64,000 nucleotides of DNA. It comes from Phytopythium helicoides. Taxonomy: Eukaryota; Oomycota; Peronosporomycetes; Pythiales; Pythiaceae. Every line of letters starts with the position of its first letter. Position 1 is the stretch's first letter. This document shows positions 1 to 10,800 of this stretch, one piece after another. Under the pieces are notes generated by a model. That model had not been told where the DNA came from. It ran no database searches and saw only the letters and a program-made list of their open reading frames with translations. Location: assembly GCA_024867545.1 (NCBI GenBank), contig JANFNE010000012.1:372001-436000 (forward strand), in the 5' to 3' direction. The position numbers and the translations under genes are program-made.

Positions 1-259
1 ACCTGGATGCTTGTTGGTCCTCCACCTACCACGCTGACTCGCTTTGCCGTCATTGAACGCTTGAGTGTCTTGCCCCCAGGCGTTGGAGCCCTGCTTGGGG
101 CCACAGGCTGGACGCTGAGCATGTTGGCGCTTGGCAAAGTTTTCAGGCCCACGATCTGTGAATCACACCAAGGCGTAAAGCCCAAGAATAGTTTTCGTCT
201 ATGAAAGGCAAGGTGGACAAATGCTTGGTATTCAGAAAATATGCCAGCAAGTCCAAAGA
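1..259. other. left-edge spacer, ambiguous open frames
   Basis: This stretch lies downstream of the minus-strand PHD/TDBD gene. Open frames exist on both strands. One minus-strand frame, running off the left edge and preceded by a possible acceptor (TTCACAG near 155), has Gly/Asn/Gln-rich protein-like composition and could be an exon of a gene to the left. I could not link it to a start or a donor site, so no gene is called. Confidence 0.2.
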
Positions 260-3199
260 TCACTGGGACGCGAGCTCGAGCCCTACAGGTGCCAACGAGT
301 TGGGTGACGGCGGATACTCTTGACAAGGTGCAAGCATGCCTGCTACATACTTGCCGTCCTCCGCTTGTGCAAGCGCCTTGATGTCTTTGCGGAACTTCAA
401 GAAAGGCTGCACCCACCCATACGTGGTCTCGGATACATACAGATCGGCTTCGTCGTCCCAAACGATTGGGAGGTCGCTGTGCTCAATAAACTCGCGAGCC
501 GGCATCGCAGCTTCACAACAATCACAGAAGATAGACCTTCCGAGTCTCCCTCTGGTATTCAGAGCTCGCCACCCAGTCCGACGCCTGGCAGTGCCTACAG
601 GCATATCGTGCATGCTGTCTCGGAGCGTCTCACGGGTATCATTGCCAGGTATAATTTTCGCAAATGACTTGTGCAGGCTAACAACCTTGACAAGAAAATC
701 CAACTGTTCTCTTGCATGATCAGAAGCTTGCAACGCGTCGGAGAGTTTGGATCGCCAGTTGCGCTTGACAATCGCCACACGCTTAAAACGCTGAAAAGCA
801 GGTTCTAATTCGCCTGCTGGGAAATCGGGAAGTTTTCCCTCGCCATTCGTCACAACCTCCAATGCGCTGGCTTCTTTTTCGCCGTTGCTCTTAGCCATCT
901 CCGATTTGCGAGGAATCCTTTCGGCGAGAATAGCTGGATCGATGGGTGCTTCAATGAGTAGGCTGGCATCGGGCTTTGCTTTCGAACTCCTTGGTTTCCT
1001 TTCTTGTCTACTGCTCGACTTCTTTGAATTGGCTTTCTTTGGAGGATCTGCGGTCAACAGCTTGTACTTGTACTTTAGTGATTTGATGAATCGATACAGC
1101 GGCGTGCAGGAAATTTCGTCGTTGTGGACCACGAGCATGTGGTCTTTCACATCGAACCCCTTCGGGAACTTGCAGTGGTCCACAAATGATTGGAGCGACA
1201 TATCGCACTTACAGCATACGCAATAGACTCGACCAGGATGCTTCGGTCTCCATCCGAAGTGGCCGCTCTTGATGATGGAAGCGCTAAGTTTCTGCACACT
1301 GTACGCTCGTGTACTTTCATCAAAGGTTGCTCGTGCGTCTGGCGACTCAGAGCGGAAGGGCATGCAGATAGTTCGAAACCGCATCAGTTCGCCATCCGTT
1401 GTGAGTTCTACCCCGTTGAAAATTTCAGGTCCCTCGAAGTCTTCAAATGAACTAATTGGCTCCTTCGAAATATCTTTCGATGGTCGTGAACGCTTCTTGG
1501 ACGCAGAGTTTGGACCTTCATTCTGTTTGGCCGTGGCTGGACTCTGTTGGGTCTGCTCATTTGTTTCGTCTGGTTTCACGCTCTGCATCTCACTTCCTCC
1601 TTCCTCGATCCCACGCTGCTGTCCACGTCGATGAAGCTCCATATCGAGCTGAAGGTGCTGACCTTCCCCATTCTCTTGTTCCGGGGCCAGCTGCTGCACA
1701 AAACTAGACTCGTCGACTGCAACTATCTCGACGTCTTCAGGTTGCTTCATAGCATCTCCAGCCATGGTATCCGTCAGTTTCATGTCAGCAACAGCCTCGA
1801 CAGCATCTTCAATCGCGACCACAACGGATGAGGCCCCAGCCAACTGTCCATTCTCGAGGGAACCTGTTACAGACTCTGTTTCTTCGATATCTCGGGAACT
1901 ACCTCGCGTGATCCGCACCGGCCGGGCGCTTTTACGGCGAGAAGCGCTACCACTTTTGGTGGATGAAGAGGTGTTATCGCCAATGCTCGCTTTATCGCTC
2001 GAATTGTTGACAGTACTTGTGTCATTGCTCGCGTTCCCAGTTGCTGTTGTCGATTTTGCTGTCTTTTTGAGCCTTTGCATTTCCTTCATCTCGTCCCTTT
2101 CGATTAGCATCTGCTTGATCTTCAAACAGCGGAAAGAAGCAAGCAGCTCTGGTCGCTCACAAGTGGGGCACTTGCAAGATTGGAGAAATTCGTCCGGCAT
2201 GTCAACAAACTCGCCGAACACTGCGCGACACGGGCCGCACCGAAGAAAGTTAACACGCCGATCACTCGACGCCTGGAGTTTCTCCAATCGTTCTTCAGTT
2301 GTTCCTTCCGAGGGCCAAAAGGGCTTGAATCTCTGCACTAGACACCTCGAGTGGTACGCGCGTTTGCACGCGCTACAGATAAGCAGTGCACACATGTCGG
2401 TCGCGTGCATACAGAATTCACATTTCCGCGAGGTCGAGGTTCCGCCATACGTTTGCGATGGAGATCGCGAGCGTGGGGCCGCCTTGCGTGGCTTGTTGTC
2501 AGTAAACGGGAGTGGCGGCGGTACTTCAATGATCGGCGGTGGCTCAATCTTCGCCGACTGCGGCGATCCAGGCGCCTGCCGGCGCTTGCGGGAGCGCGCC
2601 TGGGACGGCTGTGGTGCCGGCGTGCGCTTCGTCTGCTCGTCGTTGCTCTCCGTGCCGCTGTTGGACGCCGCATAGCTCTTCTGCACGCGCGAGCGCTTGG
2701 ACGCGCGCACCGGCTGCGCCGGAGGCGGCTTGAGCGCCTTCTGGCCGCGCTTCTTGCTCTGCACCTTGCCCAGCTCCTCGTCCGACTCCTCGTCTCCATA
2801 TATAACCGGCGCCTTCTTCCTCCTGCTGCTCGCGCGCCGCGCCGCCGCCTCCTCCTCCTTTGCCTCCTGCGCTTCTCCTTCGTCCGTCGACTGCGACGGC
2901 CCCACCAGGTCCACGAGCTCGGCCACTCCCTCCATCAGCTGCTCCACCGCTCCTTCCTCCTCCTGCGGCTCCTGCGGCCGCTCAACGCTCGCAAATCCTC
3001 CCATCGGCCCGTCCGCCGCCGCTCCAGCCGTTGCCGCCGCTCCTCCGCCTGTCTCTGGCGCCTGAGGCCGCGCTTCTGCCCCCGCAGCCTCCGGATCCCG
3101 CGCTTCTCGCTGCCCCAGCGCCCGCTGCAGCTGCGCGGCGCCCGCCAGCGAATCGAGCGCCGCGCGGCCGGCGGCGTCGGCGCCGTCGCCTCCCTCCAT
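260..3199 (-). CDS. PHD/RING-like zinc-finger protein with two TDBD-like modules
   Basis: A 979-residue intronless protein starting at an ATG. The first 250 residues are low complexity: Ala/Gly/Glu-rich, then blocks of Lys/Arg typical of nuclear proteins. At about 256-350 lies a Cys/His cluster (CEFC, CALLICSACKRAYHSRC, CGPC, CKCPTC) that looks like a PHD or RING-type finger. At about 650-710 and 880-940 are two related modules starting G-R-(V/S)-x-x-C-x-C-C and followed by a short F-x-x-H motif. They resemble the TDBD/Jas-type corepressor-binding module found beside PHD fingers in plant chromatin proteins. This is family knowledge applied by eye. The likely role is chromatin reading or transcriptional co-regulation in the nucleus; the target is unknown. 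The next minus-strand gene ends 1.1 kb upstream of its start, so it probably has its own promoter. Confidence 0.7.
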   Translation of the reverse strand: MEGGDGADAAGRAALDSLAGAAQLQRALGQREARDPEAAGAEARPQAPETGGGAAATAGAAADGPMGGFASVERPQEPQEEEGAVEQLMEGVAELVDLVGPSQSTDEGEAQEAKEEEAAARRASSRRKKAPVIYGDEESDEELGKVQSKKRGQKALKPPPAQPVRASKRSRVQKSYAASNSGTESNDEQTKRTPAPQPSQARSRKRRQAPGSPQSAKIEPPPIIEVPPPLPFTDNKPRKAAPRSRSPSQTYGGTSTSRKCEFCMHATDMCALLICSACKRAYHSRCLVQRFKPFWPSEGTTEERLEKLQASSDRRVNFLRCGPCRAVFGEFVDMPDEFLQSCKCPTCERPELLASFRCLKIKQMLIERDEMKEMQRLKKTAKSTTATGNASNDTSTVNNSSDKASIGDNTSSSTKSGSASRRKSARPVRITRGSSRDIEETESVTGSLENGQLAGASSVVVAIEDAVEAVADMKLTDTMAGDAMKQPEDVEIVAVDESSFVQQLAPEQENGEGQHLQLDMELHRRGQQRGIEEGGSEMQSVKPDETNEQTQQSPATAKQNEGPNSASKKRSRPSKDISKEPISSFEDFEGPEIFNGVELTTDGELMRFRTICMPFRSESPDARATFDESTRAYSVQKLSASIIKSGHFGWRPKHPGRVYCVCCKCDMSLQSFVDHCKFPKGFDVKDHMLVVHNDEISCTPLYRFIKSLKYKYKLLTADPPKKANSKKSSSRQERKPRSSKAKPDASLLIEAPIDPAILAERIPRKSEMAKSNGEKEASALEVVTNGEGKLPDFPAGELEPAFQRFKRVAIVKRNWRSKLSDALQASDHAREQLDFLVKVVSLHKSFAKIIPGNDTRETLRDSMHDMPVGTARRRTGWRALNTRGRLGRSIFCDCCEAAMPAREFIEHSDLPIVWDDEADLYVSETTYGWVQPFLKFRKDIKALAQAEDGKYVAGMLAPCQEYPPSPNSLAPVGLELASQ

Positions 3200-4303
3200 T
3201 TTCGTGCGTTCTGGCGGGGTTTGTGGCGGTCGTGGTGTGGTCTGGTGTGGCGCGGTTTTGATTGGATGAAATGGGAGATGAGTACAGTGGGTGTGCGGTA
3301 ATGTGCGGTTTGGGGGTTAAGTGCGCGCGGACTTGGAGGTTGAAGTGCGCTTCAACGTGGTCAAGTTGCGAGTGAGTGAATGGGTCGATCACGCTGGTTT
3401 GCGTCAAGTGTAGTGGCTGCTGCGTGGTTTAGTTGCAGGAGATGCTTGCGTTTGGAAGCGGCTTTGGTCCCTCGGGCCTTACTGGAGCTGCGAGCGATGG
3501 AGCGGCAAAACGCCTGCCGCTCACACCCTCGCTCGAGTGGACAGGTTCAACCACCGTAGCATCAACCTTGATCTTCTATCCTGGAGGTCATTTTCGGCTT
3601 GGTCGGACACGGGAGCAGAGACACTGCCGACACGGTCTCGGTCGAAACCCGTCAGGCAATTTTGCCCCAGCGTATCCACTGCCTCAACGATGCCGTAGCA
3701 GCGACCCACCTAGCGAATTTTGATCGTCAGAGGATACGGTAGAGGACAGGTCAGACAGTGGTCGAGGTAGTGTGATGGTGCTTGGGCTCATTGTCACAGC
3801 TGAGAAACAGCTTCAATGTGACGTCAGCGGCATGAAGGAGCTGCAGATGCATTGAAGATAGGCGTCGATGGTTTGCTCACTTGCTGCAACTTTGTCGAAG
3901 GGCCATGATGCATGTAGTCGCAACTCTACTGTCTGATCGATGCCATCGTTGAGCGTGTTTTTCTAGCGTAGAGTCAAGCACTTGCGTGGGATTTGCATCG
4001 ACACGGCTGATTGTGCAGTCACCCGCTACCAACACCTCGCCCGTCCGTACCCTGCAATGATGGCTGATAGTACCGCCGCATCGTTCTCCAGTCTTACCTC
4101 TCACGCGTCGCTGCGCCAGGCAACAACTGAGGAGATGACCAGCTTGGACGACAAAGGTACACGGAATTCCGAGGAAGTCTTGACTCCTTTACGCATTGAA
4201 GATACAAACAGGGTTGAATTTTTTGGTTGAACATAACTTACAGGTTTGACTTGCTCCTTTTCCTACGCTGGAGAAGTTTGTTGGTTTTTGCCAAGTGCTT
4301 AGC
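3200..4303. other. 1.1 kb spacer with promoter of the PHD/TDBD gene
   Basis: It lies between the start of the PHD/TDBD gene and the stop of the next minus-strand gene, so it should hold the promoter and 5' leader of the former and the 3' end of the latter. An ATTGG box (inverted CCAAT) is visible near 3257. Short open frames on both strands show no motif. I see no gene. Confidence 0.5.
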
Positions 4304-6097
4304 TTACTTTGCTCGCATCATCTGCGTCATGAGCTCTTGGTTGGCCTGTGTCATCGAGTAGGTCTCCTGGACCGATGAGTGCAGTGCCATGAGCTGCTCG
4401 TACAGCGAAACCGGCTTGGCTGGCCCGATCACTGGAGAGGCCACCGGTCTCTTCGCAGTGGGGTTCATAGTTATAGCGTCGTACGCCGTGCTCACTCGCA
4501 CGGTCTGTCGGAAGTCGTCTTCGTGGCTCTCCGTCACTGGGGTCACGATTGGAGTGTAGCCGCGATGAAAAGACTCGATCTCGATGACTTCATCGTCGGC
4601 CCCCTCGTCCTCGCTGTCGGAGAACTCAACATCGCTCGCAACGACGCTGTCCTCGTAGTCACTCTCCCCGACGATGTCGCCAAGTGACTTGCTGTCCATG
4701 ACCGACCCCACAAACCCAGCTGCCGCGATCGAATGCGTCATGTCACGGCCGGAGAGTAAATGAATCGAGTCCGTGCTGCTGCCGGTGCGGTTGCTTCTGC
4801 TGGTGTTGCTGCCGTTGCTGTAAGTGCGCGAGGCGACACCTCGATCTTCAACAACGTCGTCTTCCTCCGCTTTCTTGCTTTCCTTTTGAGGAAGCACTGC
4901 TGCTTTGGCCGAGCAGAAAGCAAACTCAGGCTCGTTCGGGCGGATGTTCTCCATTCGCTTGGCGTCTAGCATGCACGTCATGCAGCATTCGACCTTCTTG
5001 AGGCTGACGGTCGACCCTACAGAGCTCCGCGTGAACATGGTGCTGTCAGTGCGGCACTTGGAGCACACGGGCTGGTTGCAGACCTGGCAGTTGCGCGTGC
5101 GAGAGAGGTCGAGTCCAGACGGACGACGGCTGCAAATGCCACAGAGCTGACGTCCAATGATGGGAATATCACTGGAGCCGCGGCGATGCTTCTGGCTCGC
5201 GAGCACCGTCAGCTTCTTGGCCTGTGCGCACCGCACGACACCAAAGAGCCCCATGAAGATGGACGATGTCACGGAGCTGACGATCTTGGGTCCAAGTTCG
5301 CCAGCAGGGTCGAACACGCCACGCGCAAACACGTCGACAAAGCCCGGCGTGTTCTCGCGGAAAAGGTACGCGAAGTAGTAGTTGGCGCGGATGACATTCG
5401 TCGCACGATCTTCAAACGGCGGGCAGCTCGGGTGCGTGACCGAGTGGTGAATGTAGTAGCCCACACGGCGACCGTCGTAGTCGTTCGTGACGCCCATGGC
5501 CTCAAGGAAGCAGATATCCCGAGGAGAAATGAGAAGCGCACCAGGCTGCTTGAAGAGCGCCCACTTGAGCCCCAGGTAGTGCATCGGGTGCTTCTTGTCA
5601 CCGTTGACCGCCGTCTCGATCGTGCCAAGCGATGTGCAGTCGATAACCCGCTCGTCCAGATGCCTCACGGTGGCTTGCATCTCTTCGTGGCTCGTGTTGT
5701 GCAGTCCATACAGCATGTCTTCGAGCGAGCCCTCGACTCGCCCGATGCACAGCAAGCTCGGCTGTCCATTCTGCACGGACCTCGCTATGTCTCGGTGGTC
5801 CTCCTTGCTAGCCAGAGCCTCGGGGCTTCGTCCGTTCTCGCGACGACGGAAGACGCGTAGGTCATGCTTTGACCGCACAGGCTTCCACTCCCGCGAGTCG
5901 ACCTTGGTGACGGCGGCCAGCGGAGCTCCAATGCGGCGAGTCCGCTGGCTGTTGAGGAAAATGCGCTCGGTGGCGAGCGTGGCGTTGAGTCTGTCGCGAG
6001 CCAAGGCGCGGTACTGCTCGGCCTGGTCTGGCGAGAAGGCCAAGGGCGAGCCGAAGTGGCCCGCAGGCAGCGGGAAGGAGACCGAAGTGCCGGACAT
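4304..6097 (-). CDS. START-like domain + FYVE-like zinc finger protein, long form
   Basis: A 597-residue member of the family arrayed at 38.4-61.8 kb. It begins with the family signature (S-FPLP-GHF-...-L). Residues about 15-310 form the START-like (SRPBCC-fold) domain, recognisable by the conserved blocks R-V-E-G-x-L-E-D-M-L-Y-G and P-R-D-x-C-F. Residues about 315-385 carry eight zinc ligands in FYVE order (CGIC, CQVC, CSKC, CMTC), but without the canonical RRHHCR basic motif. An acidic, Ser-rich tail follows and ends in the conserved helix-like motif LHSSVQETYSMTQANQE also seen in the 38.4 kb and 42.4 kb long forms. By family, START domains bind a lipid in a hydrophobic cavity and FYVE fingers read PI3P on endosomes; the ligand here is unknown. 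It is the only member away from the array, 32 kb from its nearest relative. Confidence 0.85.
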   Translation of the reverse strand: MSGTSVSFPLPAGHFGSPLAFSPDQAEQYRALARDRLNATLATERIFLNSQRTRRIGAPLAAVTKVDSREWKPVRSKHDLRVFRRRENGRSPEALASKEDHRDIARSVQNGQPSLLCIGRVEGSLEDMLYGLHNTSHEEMQATVRHLDERVIDCTSLGTIETAVNGDKKHPMHYLGLKWALFKQPGALLISPRDICFLEAMGVTNDYDGRRVGYYIHHSVTHPSCPPFEDRATNVIRANYYFAYLFRENTPGFVDVFARGVFDPAGELGPKIVSSVTSSIFMGLFGVVRCAQAKKLTVLASQKHRRGSSDIPIIGRQLCGICSRRPSGLDLSRTRNCQVCNQPVCSKCRTDSTMFTRSSVGSTVSLKKVECCMTCMLDAKRMENIRPNEPEFAFCSAKAAVLPQKESKKAEEDDVVEDRGVASRTYSNGSNTSRSNRTGSSTDSIHLLSGRDMTHSIAAAGFVGSVMDSKSLGDIVGESDYEDSVVASDVEFSDSEDEGADDEVIEIESFHRGYTPIVTPVTESHEDDFRQTVRVSTAYDAITMNPTAKRPVASPVIGPAKPVSLYEQLMALHSSVQETYSMTQANQELMTQMMRAK

Positions 6098-7845
6098 GGC
6101 TCAGTCTGCTGCTTCTCGAGGCGACTTGGGAACTGGGCGTGCCACGCGGGAGCCAGGCAGGTCTGGAGCCTTGGAGGCCGATCGCCGAGTGATGAGGCCG
6201 CCGCCTGTCCTACCGAGATGCCCAAGATGAGCACGAAGCTCCGTATGGGATCGAGCGTAGCACACGGCCGATCGCAAACCATTTTCCTGGCGCTTACAGT
6301 GGCCGATCGCAAGCTCTTCCCGCGACGAGGAGCGAGCACCGGTGGCCGATTTGACACGCTGCTCAGCCGAGACCGTGCCTAGCTCCGCATACTGGGCCTC
6401 ATATGGCGAGACCGTGGACGCCGGGCCTTCCCCAAGTGCCACGCCGGCCACGTCTCCGCGCTGACAGCGGCGCGTACTGTACGCGCTCTGCGCCGAGAAT
6501 GCAATGCCGACAGCACAGCGCGTGATCTCCAGGATGGGCAGGGAACAGCAGCTCTCGTGTCGCGTGAGTCTGTGGTGCGCAGGCGACTAGGGAAGGTGCA
6601 CCCCGACACACGGCTGTGCATGGCAAGATGCACTTGCAGGTGCCCGTTCAATGAACAGCTCGTGTTGATGTCGGCGGGCAGCTTCAACGATCGATCCCGT
6701 CAGCGCTCGCGTCGAGCGGTCTGTTCAACTGCAAGCTGCGCAGGATGCAGCTCTCGGGACAATTGGCATGATCACATCTTGCCCACCGGGATGACACTAC
6801 ACGGCTGCACCGAAAGCGGCAGCCAGGGCGTCGTAGACATGATTCCCTGCAAAGATGCATCGCGAACGACCTCCGAGGTCTCGAGAAAGAGACACTCCGC
6901 TGCAGCCTTCTCAGCAGAAAGCCGAGCTCTTTTTCACCAGGCAGGCGAACAGACCAGCAACTCGCGGCTCCTTTAGCGCTGCGGTCTGTAACGCGGTCTT
7001 TCTGACTGTCAGCTCGCGATCGCGTCTCTCGGAACCAGAAGCGCAAGGTGCACAGGATTTGCTTGCCACAAGTGCCAGACCAGATTCACCACGCGAGCAC
7101 TGCCGACACGAACGTACAGAGCTGTCAGTCATTGAGGTCCCACCGAAACAGGCGCCGATCGCGCCTTTACACTGGAGCGAGCGTGCTAGCTCGAGTCTCG
7201 CCACTCGTGCTGCCAATCCATTATCGATCGAGCAAAATGATGCACGAACGTCATCATCATTGACGATCATTTTCGCTTTGCGCCGCCTTGCGTCGCTCTG
7301 GTGGCCATGAGTTATGTGATGCCAGCGACTAGAGCAGCGTAATCCAGGAGTGCTGAAAGCAAGTTTACTGTACTGTAAAGAGGGTGGCGAACTCACTGCA
7401 AGTCGACCAACGTCCATCATGGTTGAGTCATCAAGTGTCCGGAGAAAACAATGGTGGAGACGCCACGAGTAGCAGAAGCTCGGTCAATGTGCCATCCTTT
7501 CCACATCTAATGGACTCTGACGGTGTGTTAAAGTGCTAGTTTGCTTGCGTCGAGACCACTGGAGCTAGTTAGTATGGCGATTGGTTGAGACTTCAAGCTG
7601 CTCCGAAGTTCAGCTGGTCGAGAACATTGTCAGCCTTGTCGTTGCTGACAACGATATAGGCACAACACGCGCAGAACTCGAGACTGATTTGGGTGTGGTG
7701 GCGCATCTCGGATCGCTTTTTTTCTGTGGGTTCATCCCAAAGCCACGGTTCTTTGCTCTCGCCGTAGTTGGCTCGCGGCTCTCTTAACGCAAAGGAGAAG
7801 GAGAAGCGTGGCCGCAGCCCAATTGCGGCTGAAGCGGCGACGGAC
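6098..7845. other. 1.75 kb divergent intergenic region
   Basis: It separates the minus-strand START/FYVE-like gene from the plus-strand ankyrin kinase, so it holds both promoters and 5' leaders. Open frames of up to 169 codons exist on the minus strand (6911-7420), but they have no recognisable domain and overlap equally long plus-strand frames. No gene is called. A non-ATG (TTG) frame opens at 7768 just after a stop; the kinase is started at the first ATG, 7846. A short upstream exon cannot be excluded. Confidence 0.4.
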
Positions 7846-10800
7846 ATGCTGAGAGGATTGGTTGCTACAGCTCAGGATGTCGGAAGACGACTCATTGACG
7901 CTGGGATAAAGTGGGCTTTGAGCACTGTAAGGGGTGTTGTTGACCTCAGAGAGAGTGCTGTCGATGACGATGGAAAGTCGGCGTTGATTCTGGCTGCTCG
8001 AGATGGTTACTTGGAAGGGGTGAAGAGCCTCGTAGGCGGCGGCGCGGATGTGGATGCTGTCGAAAACAATGGGAAGACAACGCTGATGATAGCTGTCGCA
8101 AATGGTCACTTGGACGTTGTGAAGTACTTTGTTGATCACGGCTCCGATCTTAATGTCACTGACAACAATGGGCATACGGCTTTGATGATGGCTGCTGAAC
8201 GTGGCAACTTAGAAGCAGTGAAGTACCTTATCGACCACGGTGCTGATTGGAAGGCCGCTGAATATAATGGGCGAACGGCTTGGATGCTGGCAGCGGCAAG
8301 CGGGCACTTGGAGGTTGTGAAGTACTTCCATGAGTGTGGAGCTGACGTGAATGCCACTGAAAAGAATGAACAATCGGCTTGGATGGTCGCAGCATCAAAT
8401 GGCTATTTGGATGTTGTAGAGTATCTCATCGATCACGGAGCTAACATTTACGCCACTGAAATGTACCGGCAGACGGCTTTGATCATTGCAGCTGCAAACG
8501 GTCAATTACCTGTTGTGAAGTACCTTGTTGGTCGCGGTGTTGATGTTGATGCTACTGAAATAAACGGGCAGACCGCGTTGATGCTTGCTGCAGCAAAAGG
8601 TCGTTTGACTGTTGTGAAGTTCTTTGTTGATTTGCGTGTGAATCTGAATACTGCGAATTTCGATGGTTGGACGGCTTTAATCCTGGCTGCCCGTCATGGA
8701 CATCTCGATGTCGTGGCTTTGCTCGTTGATTATGGTGCTGAAGTGGACTTCACTGATAATAACGGCCAGACGGCGTTGATGCGAGCTGCAGCCAACGATC
8801 ACTTACCCGTTGTGAGATATCTTGTAGAACACGGTGCTGACGTGAAGGCTACAGACGACGACGGAGATACGGCGTTGGTGATTGCTGCACACTATGGAGA
8901 ATTGGAGGTTGTGAAGTACCTCGTTAGTCGTGACAAAAATATGAGCGCAAATGATGTCAACGATACACAGAGAGCCTTGATTCGGGCTGTTGAGAACGAC
9001 CGCTTAGAGGTTGTAAAACTTATCATCAAGTTTGGCGCCGATGTGAATATTGCCGACAGTCACGGACAAACGGCTTTGATGATCGCTGCAGAGTATGGCA
9101 ATCTGGAAGTTGTGAAATACCTACTCGACCACAAAGCTGATATCAAGGCTGTTAACCGAAATGGTCTCAAGGCTGTTACCGTCGCTGCTCAACACGGACA
9201 CCGTGAAGTTCACCGAATGCTTTCTCGACGAGCATCCGAATCTGCGATGGCACTCACTGACACCATCTCGTCGTCAATAGTAGCTTCTTCATTGAGTCCC
9301 TCCTCGCTTTTGGTATCTCCGTTCGATATCACCGTCAAACGTGCCACCGACTCCGATAATTCGGCTTCAGACTTCATTGCTACTTGGCTTGACGCCGATG
9401 TTGCGGTGAAATTGTTTGTACCAGATGCGTCCAACACGACCTTTTATGATGAAGTTACCTTGTGGCATCAACTACGACACCCGAACATCATCAAGCTGTA
9501 TGGTGCATGTGATATCGGACACAACTTGTTTGTGTGTGAACTGGCAACGAACGGATCTGTTGTGGACTATCTCAAGTCGAGTTCACCAGCAAATCGGAGA
9601 CCGTGGAAATATTTGCACCATGCAGCACTGGGTCTAGCGTATTTGCACGACCGTGGTATCATTCATGGCGATTTACGAGGAAATAATATCTTGCTAGGAG
9701 ACGACGATCAAGCGAAGCTCGCGAACTTTGGTTTGAGCGGATCCTCAAATCCGAAGAGTGGTCATGAGACCAGAGGCGCTTCTCGCGGTTTCGTTGGGTC
9801 TATGCGTTGGCAGTCGCCTGAGATGCTGGAGGGTGGGAAGCCGACGTATGCTTCGGATGTGTATGCGTTGGGTGTGTGTGTCGTTGAGTTTATAACAGGT
9901 GAGATTCCTTGGCAAAGATTTCACGAGATGACTGTTCGGCGGGCAAAAATGGTGTGGGAACCTGAGGACAAATATCCTCCTGGACAACCTGCGAAGGTCT
10001 CACTTGAACACAGAGGTCTCATAAAGCAACTCTGCTATCGTGACCCAACTCTCAGGCTAACTGCATCTGGTTGCGTCCACTTATTCGAAGAATTGGCCAA
10101 ACAAGAAGAAGACAACAACGACGACGAAAGGATACAACCTCGGACACCACAGCAAGTCGTCAGTGATGGTCAATACTGGAAGGATGAATTGGCAAAGCTC
10201 TGGGTGAAGTTTCAAGATGTATGCAATCGTGGCAATGCGACAAAACGTTCAGGTGTCTATCGATCGGTTATCGAGGATCTTCAACAACTATATGCCGTCT
10301 TTCAAGAAACACCTCAGCCACAACACCTTGTCGAACAAATGCACAGCCTGCTCAATGATGCCGTCAATCTAGTCCAGAATGTCAGCCAAACCGCTCTTGT
10401 GATTCAGTTATCGTCAACAAGAGCTACAGGAAGTAGCGTGCACGCTCTGCATCGACGCATTGCTGCTGTCAAGACTCAGCTTGGTATCCACCAAGAACAA
10501 TATCAAAGCCCGCATAGCACTACTGGCGATGGCGCTCCTCACCTAGCGCACGAAACTCAAATGTTCATTTCAGAGATCTCGAAGACGTGGCTCATTCTAG
10601 ACGATCTGAAAACAGGTGAGGAGCGGGCAACATTCCTGGCGTATTTGCACTCAGAGATCAATGAGCATGGCGCGAGCTACTCTATTGGTCAGCTGGAGAT
10701 CATGCAGCAAGCTTATGACGATCTCAAGAACAGACTGGATGCGAATGAAGATTTTTCGACCAATCTCCCCGTTTGGTTTGTACCTTGGTACGAGCTGAGT

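Noticed and set aside
7768..7845. Upstream extension of the ankyrin kinase from TTG
   Set aside because: Non-ATG start right after a stop codon; the ATG at 7846 fits the N-terminus seen in the 35.3 kb relic.
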